The position numbers and the translations under genes were made by a program. The notes below the pieces were generated by a model, which was not told the DNA's origin, did no database searches, and was given only the letters and a program-made list of their open reading frames with translations. From assembly GCA_947628335.1 (NCBI GenBank), contig CANQZT010000007.1, forward strand, positions 1 to 18,093: a DNA stretch of 18,093 nt. Direction: 5' to 3'. Below are positions 8,045 through 13,734 of this stretch, piece by piece. The stretch's first letter is position 1. Every line of letters begins with the position of its first letter. Source of the DNA: an uncultured Clostridia bacterium. Its GTDB lineage: Bacteria > Bacillota_A > Clostridia > TANB77 > CAG-508.

Positions 8045-9529
8045 TTATCTATAAATTAATGCAGTAGGTTCTAAAAATCTTAGTATTTCTTTTACTTCTT
8101 GTGTTAGTTCCATGACTGTTCCTTTATTATAGTTATATTCTTCTATTTCTTTTCTATTTGCTCTATGTACTTTTTTATTTTTATTCACGTTTTCTTCTAT
8201 TTCTTTTATCCATTCTTCAATACTATTATCTATTGGTATTTCATTCTCTATTTTTTCTATTTCAATTTCCCCGTTATTTTCATAATACTCTGCACATATT
8301 TTTGCTAAATAAGATGCCCCCAATTTTAAAAATGCTTTTCTTCCACTACATATTCTTACTTCTAAAACTGTGAATATTTGACTTTCCATTGTTCCCATAT
8401 CTCTATATACTATACCTTTTGGTGGCTCTGGTAATTCTCTACCTTGTTCTTGTAATACTTCTTGATAACGTGGTAAACCGTCTTTTAAATAGCTTTTTAA
8501 TGTTTCAAGTTTTTTTACAGTTTTTTCCTCTCCACCTAATTTACATTTTAATTTATCTATATATGTTGGAATCTCATCATATCTTTTTTCATCTATCATT
8601 TTTTGCAATTCTTCTTGATATTCCTTATCTTTTATATCTCGTATTATCTCTTGTTGAATATGAAAAAGATCTTTTTGTCGTATTGTATCTTCTGTTGCAA
8701 TGTTGTTGATCCACTTTGCACCATCTCCATTACTTGCTCTTAATTTTATGCTTTCTTCATCATATTCTTGATATACTCTTGCATTTCTTAATTTTTTTAA
8801 TCTTTCTGCTGTCATCATACCAGAAATATATCTTTTATTAACTAATTCATATCTATTTTTTCCTATATATCTCCAACCCTCATAAGTAACATGTAGCTTT
8901 AATTCTGTTTTGTGTTTATGATTTGGATTATACTCTTTATTTTTCTTTTCACATTCCTTTTTATATTTTTCTTTTGCTTTTTCTCTGTCTTTTCCTTGTA
9001 AATTAAACCATATCCCGTCTGATTCTTCAAATAAAGCATTAACTTTTTTTGTTCCTTTTACCAGTTTTTCTTGTTTAAATAATTTTATTTCTTTGTTTTC
9101 CTTTTCTTCAATATTTTTTCCAACTACCCACACTAATTGTTGTAATGCTTGATGACTTATAACTTCATTTGTTAAATTTTGAATCTCAAAAGCACCTTTT
9201 CTGTAAGATGTTGTATTTACTACTGTTTTTAACATAATTTCTACTAGATTGCTTGATAGTTTTCCTATTGTTTCTATTGATATTGTTTTATCCAACAAAA
9301 ATATATATTTTCCTTCATGTAGATATATAGCTCGTTTATATTCTACTTCTCCCATAACGGTTTTTATTGTATTTGTTTTATAACCTTTATGTCTATATTC
9401 TTTTTTATTTCTTGTTTGCATTATTTCTTTATCTTGATTTTCTAATATTTCTTTTATTATTTCACAACCTAATTCACATACGATTTTATATATTCTTTTT
9501 TCCAACTCAATAAATTTCATATTCAACAT
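8045..9529 (-). CDS. ISLre2-family (UPF0236) transposase
   Basis: About 494 aa, the usual size for this DDE-type family. Recognisable features are the N-terminal region GYKTNTIKTVMGEVEYKR, a central ALFEESDGIWFNLQG with a likely catalytic Asp, LHVTYEGW, ASNGDGAKWI with another candidate acidic residue, QKDLFHIQQ, and the C-terminal MESQIFTVLEVR and GASYLAKIC. The frame-open start at 9541 is a GTG; the ATG at 9527-9529, 6 nt after GTGGGG, is preferred. It probably recognises the inverted repeats at 7813 and 15920. The promoter is at 9583-9611. The gene is intact. Confidence 0.88.
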   Translation of the reverse strand: MLNMKFIELEKRIYKIVCELGCEIIKEILENQDKEIMQTRNKKEYRHKGYKTNTIKTVMGEVEYKRAIYLHEGKYIFLLDKTISIETIGKLSSNLVEIMLKTVVNTTSYRKGAFEIQNLTNEVISHQALQQLVWVVGKNIEEKENKEIKLFKQEKLVKGTKKVNALFEESDGIWFNLQGKDREKAKEKYKKECEKKNKEYNPNHKHKTELKLHVTYEGWRYIGKNRYELVNKRYISGMMTAERLKKLRNARVYQEYDEESIKLRASNGDGAKWINNIATEDTIRQKDLFHIQQEIIRDIKDKEYQEELQKMIDEKRYDEIPTYIDKLKCKLGGEEKTVKKLETLKSYLKDGLPRYQEVLQEQGRELPEPPKGIVYRDMGTMESQIFTVLEVRICSGRKAFLKLGASYLAKICAEYYENNGEIEIEKIENEIPIDNSIEEWIKEIEENVNKNKKVHRANRKEIEEYNYNKGTVMELTQEVKEILRFLEPTALIYR

Positions 9530-9582
9530 TTTATTCCCCACATAAATATAATTTTATAATATTATCCAATTTTTACCATTTC

Positions 9583-9611
9583 ATATTAACACGGTTTACA
9601 TAACGCGTCAA
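9583..9611 (-). promoter_or_regulatory. Promoter of the transposase gene
   Basis: Minus strand TTGACG (9606-9611), 17 bp, TAATAT (9583-9588). The spacer contains TTATGTAAACC, which looks like half a dif site, but its position is explained by this promoter. Confidence 0.65.
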
Positions 9612-9661
9612 TAGCTTTTTACTTATTCGACAAAACTTCTTATTTTTCGACACGATTTTTT

Positions 9662-9856
9662 TTACTTTTCTGGAAAAAAAACTTCTGCCACACTTTTATT
9701 CAATACCTTAGATATTCTTTCCATAATATTAACTGACGGATTACTTCTCGTTCCTTTTTCTAAATGGCATAAATATCCTGTTGATATATTTGATAGTTTT
9801 GCAAGAACTTCCAATTTCATACCTTGCTCTTTTCTGTATTTTTTAATATTATTCAT
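9662..9856 (-). CDS. XRE-family HTH regulator
   Basis: 64 aa from the ATG at 9854-9856. Begins MNNIKKYRKEQGMKLEVLAK, then SNISTGYLCHLEKGTR (recognition helix), SNPSVNIMERISKVL and VAEVFF: a complete Cro/CI-type helix-turn-helix and little else. A GTG start 33 nt upstream (9889) is open, but the ATG has GAGGG at good distance. It is divergent from the 10075 gene and has a consensus promoter with paired repeats, so it probably represses itself and its neighbour, acting as a phage maintenance switch. Confidence 0.8.
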   Translation of the reverse strand: MNNIKKYRKEQGMKLEVLAKLSNISTGYLCHLEKGTRSNPSVNIMERISKVLNKSVAEVFFPEK

Positions 9857-9904
9857 TTTACAGCCCTCTTTCTTTTTATTTACTTTCACTTATTTTTTAT
9901 TTGT

Positions 9905-9945
9905 GTTCATAAATAAATTATATACGTTCGTAAATGATTTGTCAA
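9905..9945 (-). promoter_or_regulatory. Consensus promoter with paired operator-like repeats
   Basis: Minus strand TTGACA (9940-9945), 17 bp, TATAAT (9917-9922), a perfect SigA promoter for the XRE gene at 9856. Two 10-bp direct repeats GTTCRTAAAT (9905-9914 and 9926-9935) are 21 bp apart, two helical turns, and flank the -10 box: good candidates for XRE operators. Confidence 0.65.
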
Positions 9946-10074
9946 TGTACTTTATTTATATTTATAAATATTTTTTTTATGTATGTATAGAATTTGTTTA
10001 TAATTGTAAAAAAAACTTGATTTTTATTAATTTTTATTATAGTATTAATAAAAAACACAAAGGAGGAAAGATTG

Positions 10075-10272
10075 ATGTTATCATATGAACCCTTATGGAA
10101 AACATTAATAGATAAGCATATAAAAAAAAGTGATTTGGTAACCAATAAAATAATATCTACTGCAACATTAGCTAAACTTGGTAAAAATCAACCTGTAAAC
10201 TCTGTTATATATGAACGAATATGTAAATTTCTTGATTGTGATATAAAAGATATAGTTCAATATACTAAATAA
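10075..10272 (+). CDS. Small Cro/CI-like HTH regulator
   Basis: 65 aa on the plus strand, ATG at 10075-10077 with AGGAGG 8 nt upstream. Contains LIDKHIKKSDLV, then STATLAKLGKNQPVNSVIYE and ICKFLDCDIKDIVQ, the pattern of the short YozG/HTH_26-type Cro-like regulators. It is divergent from the XRE gene at 9856, with about 220 bp of shared control region between them. It is probably the antagonist or excision/lytic-side regulator of the pair, by analogy only. Confidence 0.75.
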   Translation: MLSYEPLWKTLIDKHIKKSDLVTNKIISTATLAKLGKNQPVNSVIYERICKFLDCDIKDIVQYTK

Positions 10273-10301
10273 AAGGCACATTAATCCATATTGTACCTTT
10301 T
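10271..10301 (+). terminator. Terminator of the 10075 gene
   Basis: Arms AAAAGGCAC and GTACCTTTT (one mismatch) followed by ATATTTTTCTTTT on the plus strand, overlapping the stop codon. Confidence 0.6.
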
Positions 10302-10373
10302 ATATTTTTCTTTTACAATTTTTTATAATATAATCAATTATATATCTATATATAAGTAATAAGAGCGATAAAA

Positions 10374-10411
10374 AAATAAAAAAGTACAATTAATTTTGTA
10401 CTTTTTTATTT
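10374..10411. terminator. Bidirectional terminator between convergent genes
   Basis: Perfect 16-bp arms (10374-10389, 10396-10411) with a 6-nt loop TTAATT. A-rich on one side and T-rich on the other, it works in both directions. The last codons of the 10683 gene lie inside the stem. Confidence 0.8.
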
Positions 10412-10683
10412 TTCCCGAATTGTTCCCTTAATAGTATCCCATCAATAAAACCTTTTAAATATATATATTTATTTTCTATATCACTTATTTCAAATATAGA
10501 ATTTGTTAAAACTTCAATATCTTGTAATGAATTTTTTTTCAACAATTCATCATAAATTTTTGAATATTGGTAATACTTTTTTTTATAACTTGTATTTTTT
10601 GAAATTTGCTCTGAAATAATATCTATTCTGTCATTAATTAAATCTTCACAACTATTAATAAAATCTTCTAATTCATCTTTCAT
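10390..10683 (-). CDS. Small hypothetical phage protein
   Basis: 97 aa, soluble, mostly helical, with an acidic N-terminus (MKDELEDFINSCEDLINDR) and a C-terminal YIYLKGFIDGILLREQ, a pattern seen in small clostridial phage or plasmid proteins of unknown function. It has AAGGAG before the ATG and a promoter at 10746-10774 overlapped by operator-like repeats, so it is probably controlled by the divergent XRE gene at 10797. Confidence 0.6.
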   Translation of the reverse strand: MKDELEDFINSCEDLINDRIDIISEQISKNTSYKKKYYQYSKIYDELLKKNSLQDIEVLTNSIFEISDIENKYIYLKGFIDGILLREQFGKNKKVQN

Positions 10684-10713
10684 ATAAATCTCCTTTTATA
10701 TATTTTTACAAAC

Positions 10714-10774
10714 TTCTAATGAAGTGTCATTTTTACTTATAAAAAATATTAGCATATTTCTAATGAAGTGTCAA
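10714..10774 (-). promoter_or_regulatory. Promoter with two 16-bp operator-like repeats
   Basis: The 16-mer TTCTAATGAAGTGTCA occurs exactly at 10714-10729 and 10758-10773. Each contains TTC-TAAT-GAA, and in the first copy this is a full ACTTC-TAAT-GAAGT palindrome. A minus-strand promoter TTGACA (10769-10774), 17 bp, TAATAT (10746-10751) is overlapped by one copy, and the other lies just downstream of the start. The start-to-start distance of 44 bp is about four helical turns. Confidence 0.7.
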
Positions 10775-10796
10775 TTGCAGAAAGGAGTAATTTTTT

Positions 10797-11033
10797 TTGA
10801 AAAGTAATAAATATAAGAATAAAGCTAACACTTTAGGAGAAATAATTGCTAAGAAAAGAAAATCTATTAAATTATCACAAAATCAACTTGCCTCTAAAAT
10901 GCAACTTATAGGAATAAATATTGGAAAAAATGAAATCTCAAAAATTGAATGTGGAAAAAGAATTATAAGAGATTATGAACTTATTGCTATAAAAGATATT
11001 TTACAATTAGATATTAATAATATACACCTTTAA
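10797..11033 (+). CDS. XRE-family HTH regulator (TTG start)
   Basis: 78 aa. Begins MKSNKYKNKANTLGEIIAKK, then KRKSIKLSQNQLASKMQ (HTH), INIGKNEISKIECGKR (recognition helix) and a C-terminal ILQLDINNI: a complete single HTH domain. The start is TTG with AAAGGAGT 8 nt upstream; no ATG is available. It is divergent from the 10683 gene, with the paired repeats at 10714-10773 between them, and so is the likely repressor for those sites. Confidence 0.8.
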   Translation: MKSNKYKNKANTLGEIIAKKRKSIKLSQNQLASKMQLIGINIGKNEISKIECGKRIIRDYELIAIKDILQLDINNIHL

Positions 11034-11055
11034 ATTAATCTAAACTTAAAAAACG

Positions 11056-11079
11056 AAGAAGTAGAACTTTCTACTTCTT
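11056..11079. terminator. Bidirectional terminator
   Basis: Perfect 10-bp arms AAGAAGTAGA/TCTACTTCTT with a 4-nt loop lie between the convergent XRE gene (ends 11033) and the rep gene (ends 11089). Confidence 0.75.
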
Positions 11080-11088
11080 TACTCAAAT

Positions 11089-12118
11089 TTATACAACTTC
11101 TTTATAATCAAAAGGATTAAATTGAACTATCTCTTTTTCCAAATCTATTTTGTATGTCTGTGAAAAATCAATATTCGCTTTTTTTAATTCGTCTATATTT
11201 CTATAATATGTAGTTTTTTTTGTACGTTTTCTTACTTCTCTTAAACCGTCTACCATAATTGATAAATAAAAATTGTATAATATACTTGCTTTTCGTTCTT
11301 TATATAATGTATATAATCTTTTTTCAATTTCTTTTTTATTATTAATTATAGTTAAATCATTATTAAATAATTTTAATAGGCGCATAAATTCATCACTCCA
11401 TACTTTTTTTATATCATTATACATTATATTTCTAACTCTAACATAATTAGTATTGTAAATATCTTTTAATTTTTTCTTTTTTATTTCACATTCAAAACGT
11501 ATAAATCCGTCTATATATTTCATATATGAAATTATATCGAATTGTGTATCTTTAAATTTCTTTAGATCATGTTTTTTAAATTCCAATAGTTTATTATATA
11601 TTTTTAATGTTGTTGTACTTCCTGTAAGATATATACTTTCATCTTGATATGTCTTTATATTTCTTCGTGGGTATTGACACATACTTAAATTATTTATATA
11701 TTTCCTTACATTCTCGTTATTCTTTAGATCATAACAAATTGCAATGTCTATTCTTTGTAGAAACCAATGTTGTAGAGAGGGTAATTTTATATTATAATGA
11801 TTTTTTACTATGTCTATAAGATTACTACATATTGAATATAGATTGTAATATCCATTATGACTATTAAAACCTTTTGCTATCTTATGATAACTTCCCTCAA
11901 TTTCTATGTAATATTGACCTATAAATTTATATTTTCCACCATGTCCAACTCTTACACTCAATTTTGAAGAGTAAGAACCGTTCTAAATGGTCGTTTATTA
12001 TCTCGTAAAATATTTGATGTGTACTTTTTTTATAACTTGTTTTTATTATACTATTATTAGAAATTTTTTCGTATGTATCTTGATTTATCATTGAGAAAAT
12101 TTTAACTGTATCCACCAT
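11089..12118 (-). CDS. Rolling-circle replication initiator (Rep_trans / RstA-like), with +1 shift at CGG
   Basis: About 342 aa after joining; replaces M13 gII in function by starting rolling-circle replication. The N-terminus is MVDTVKIFSM. The frame breaks at the CGG codon 11978-11980 (GAA CGG TTC); CGGT read as one unit gives HLE-x-SYSSKLSVRVGHGG, a motif of the Rep_trans family. Then follow FIEIEGSYHK-like residues, LQRIDIAICYDL (the R-h-D-h-x-x-D motif), KIYNKLLEF and FIRFECEIKKKKL, then a basic helical C-terminus. The length is 1030 nt (three times 343 plus one). The zero frame alone would yield 62 residues; the downstream part alone would need a TTG start without an RBS and would lack the N-terminal strand. 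RBS AGGTG precedes the ATG. The hairpins immediately upstream may be its nick site. Confidence 0.8.
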
Positions 12119-12142
12119 TTTATCACCTATAAAAAATAAATT

Positions 12143-12191
12143 AGTCCCATACGTGGGACTTTCGGAGGGTGTTACTAAGAACCCTCACGAA
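12143..12191. other. Twin hairpins, candidate phage replication origin
   Basis: Hairpin 1: AGTCCCA-TACG-TGGGACT (12143-12160). Hairpin 2: TTCGGAGGGT pairs with ACCCTCACGAA (12161-12191) across a 10-nt loop with one bulge. They abut directly and lie about 25 bp upstream of the rep gene, the place where Ff phages carry their origin hairpins. Each is followed by a T tract on one strand (plus for hairpin 2, minus for hairpin 1), so they could also be terminators. Confidence 0.5.
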
Positions 12192-12351
12192 ATTTTTTTA
12201 GTAAATCATTAATTTGAGTAATTTTATATTTTATATCGTTACTTTTAAAAGGCATAATCTTAAATGTTTCTTTAGTTGTTAATAAACAACCACGAATCAA
12301 ACGTAAATCTTCTTGTGTAAATTCTTCTACTAAATTAATTGAATTATCCAT
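12175..12351 (-). CDS. Small hypothetical phage protein
   Basis: 58 aa, ATG at 12349-12351 with AAAGGA about 10 nt upstream. It contains LVEEFTQEDLRLIRG, then KETFKIMPFKSNDIKYK and QINDLLKKF: soluble, charged and helical. The stop lies inside the second origin-like hairpin. It lies between the structural module and rep, where M13 has no protein of this type. The family is not recognised. Confidence 0.5.
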   Translation of the reverse strand: MDNSINLVEEFTQEDLRLIRGCLLTTKETFKIMPFKSNDIKYKITQINDLLKKFREGS

Positions 12352-12383
12352 GAATTTTAAATCCTTTCTTTTTTATTCATTAA

Positions 12384-12460
12384 GGGGGCTAAGCTACAAA
12401 TGGCTAAGATAGGCAAAATATTAAACATGTATAATAAAGAGAGTTTGTATCTTAGCCCCC
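12384..12460. other. Long GC-rich inverted repeat, candidate packaging or origin structure
   Basis: 17-nt arms GGGGGCTAAGCTACAAA (12384-12400) and its near-perfect complement (12444-12460, one mismatch) enclose a 43-nt loop. Inside the loop GGCTAAGAT (12402-12410) is perfectly complementary to part of the same right arm, so two stems compete for it. The GC richness stands out from the surroundings. It sits in the gap between the Zot gene and the small ORF before rep, as does the intergenic packaging/origin region of Ff phages. Confidence 0.5.
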
Positions 12461-12469
12461 GTAACAGCA

Positions 12470-12554
12470 TTATAAAAATACTCCGTATGTCAATTACGAA
12501 AATAGCATAAAGAAGAATGGCAAGAAGTAAAGTCAATTTATATATTTTCTCCAT
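12470..12554 (-). CDS. Possible tiny membrane protein (uncertain), with CGG
   Basis: From the ATG at 12552-12554 the sequence reads MEKIYKLTLLLAILLY, a membrane segment, to IDI and then a CGG codon at 12483-12485. If the CGG rule applies, it ends three residues later at a TAA (12470-12472), a 27-residue single-pass protein that stops just before the long inverted repeat. If read straight through, the frame runs another 42 codons through the inverted repeat and meets a second CGG at 12459-12461. There is no ribosome binding site before the ATG, so the gene may not be real. Confidence 0.25.
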
Positions 12555-12604
12555 TGACAAAAGCAAGGGCAAGGGAGGAATTGTTGGCAAATTTAAGTTT
12601 TGTA

Positions 12605-13468
12605 CTATCTTTCATTTCTATTTATAAATTCCATTTTTTGCATATTTTCAACTACTTTATAGCTATCGTATAATTTCCTTATATGATTACTTTGTATAAA
12701 AGAACGTTTCCACTTTTTATGCATTTTAAACTTTTTTTCTGGAGTAGGATTATCAATTATACAGTTATAATCTTCGGCATCATAACATTTCAATTTTGTC
12801 CAACGTCCGAAAAAAGTTTTACATTCTATAACATCAAAACACTGTTCTCGAATTTGTTTTACAACACGAGTATACACTTGACTTGACAGATATATCTTTA
12901 TACGTTGTTTTCTTTGTTGTGTTATAACACTTAAAATACCTTCTGGAAAATCCTTCCACTTACTATTGTCATATTCATTTTGGATCTCATCAATTACAAA
13001 GACAACACCGTCAGTACCGTTTCGTATTTCTAATAATTGACGCCAGTCAACAAGTGGCAAATCCTGTTTCAAGTAGTGAATATTAGTACAAATAATAGCT
13101 TTCGGATAGGTTTCTCTTATTCTTTCTAACTGTTCAACAATACCCATTGTCTTTCCAGAACCTTGTCGACCACAAAAAATTGTCACACCAAATAAATTAA
13201 ATTGTCTACCATTAATCAAAAAAAGTAAAAGATCATATATTTTCCAACGGATAAAATCTAATAACTTAATAAAAAAACCGAATAAAAATATATCAGCTGG
13301 AGGAACTTTTATACTCTCCAAAAAATTAGCAATTTGTAATAATCTATATTGAAATTTCAAACGTTGGAATTTTGAAAAAACTTCCATAAACTCCTGTAAA
13401 TCTAAATAATCGAAAACATTTTGTCGCAAATTTCTATAATATCTATTAAAAATTCTATTCTTAAACAT
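12605..13468 (-). CDS. zot: Zot-like assembly ATPase (gI/pI homologue)
   Basis: 287 aa. The inner-membrane motor of filamentous phage export. Walker A GRQGSGKT (residues 100-107) and Walker B VVFVIDEIQ (D160-E161) define the Zot domain; then follow FPEGILSVITQQRKQRIKIY and SSQVYTRVVKQIREQ, as in pI/Zot ATPases. It has an unusual N-terminal extension of about 90 residues with a hydrophobic stretch (about 58-86, DIFLFGFFIKLL and following), whereas M13 pI has its membrane span after the ATPase. The C-terminus is basic with no clear span. RBS GGAG; it starts 9 nt after the gVI-like gene, in the M13 order. It is intact, with no in-frame CGG. Confidence 0.9.
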   Translation of the reverse strand: MFKNRIFNRYYRNLRQNVFDYLDLQEFMEVFSKFQRLKFQYRLLQIANFLESIKVPPADIFLFGFFIKLLDFIRWKIYDLLLFLINGRQFNLFGVTIFCGRQGSGKTMGIVEQLERIRETYPKAIICTNIHYLKQDLPLVDWRQLLEIRNGTDGVVFVIDEIQNEYDNSKWKDFPEGILSVITQQRKQRIKIYLSSQVYTRVVKQIREQCFDVIECKTFFGRWTKLKCYDAEDYNCIIDNPTPEKKFKMHKKWKRSFIQSNHIRKLYDSYKVVENMQKMEFINRNER

Positions 13469-13477
13469 AACAAACTC

Positions 13478-13732
13478 CTAACCACCCATATTAACAAAAG
13501 GCACAAGTGACAAAATAAATTTTATCAACCCCCATAATAGATGTACAGTCAACCAAAATGTAATATTACCAATTACCATTATCCAAACATCAGAAGGAAA
13601 AAATTGCATTGCCTTTAAAAGCAAATCTGTTGTACTAACAATTGAATTCGGTATATATGTTAAAATTGGAATAATGTCCAAAATAGCATGAACAATTAAC
13701 AGTAATGGTGCACAAATTAATTTCAAAACCAT
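13478..13732 (-). CDS. gVI-like minor virion membrane protein
   Basis: 84 aa with hydrophobic segments at about 2-24 (LICAPLLLIVHAILDIIPIL) and 48-77 (DVWIMVIGNITFWLTVHLLW and following), ending FVNMGG. No sequence family is recognised with confidence. The assignment rests on size, membrane content and position exactly between the gIII-like and Zot genes, as gVI in M13, where it caps the virion with pIII. GGAGG in the last codons of the upstream gene serves as RBS. Confidence 0.65.
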   Translation of the reverse strand: MVLKLICAPLLLIVHAILDIIPILTYIPNSIVSTTDLLLKAMQFFPSDVWIMVIGNITFWLTVHLLWGLIKFILSLVPFVNMGG

Positions 13733-13734
13733 AT

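Noticed and set aside
9589..9605. A half dif-like site (TTATGTAAACC) upstream of the transposase, as for XerCD-dependent inoviruses
   Set aside because: No partner XerC half follows, no copy is found at the other end of the phage, and the bases form the spacer of a good promoter. The inverted repeats and 9-bp duplication explain the boundaries better.
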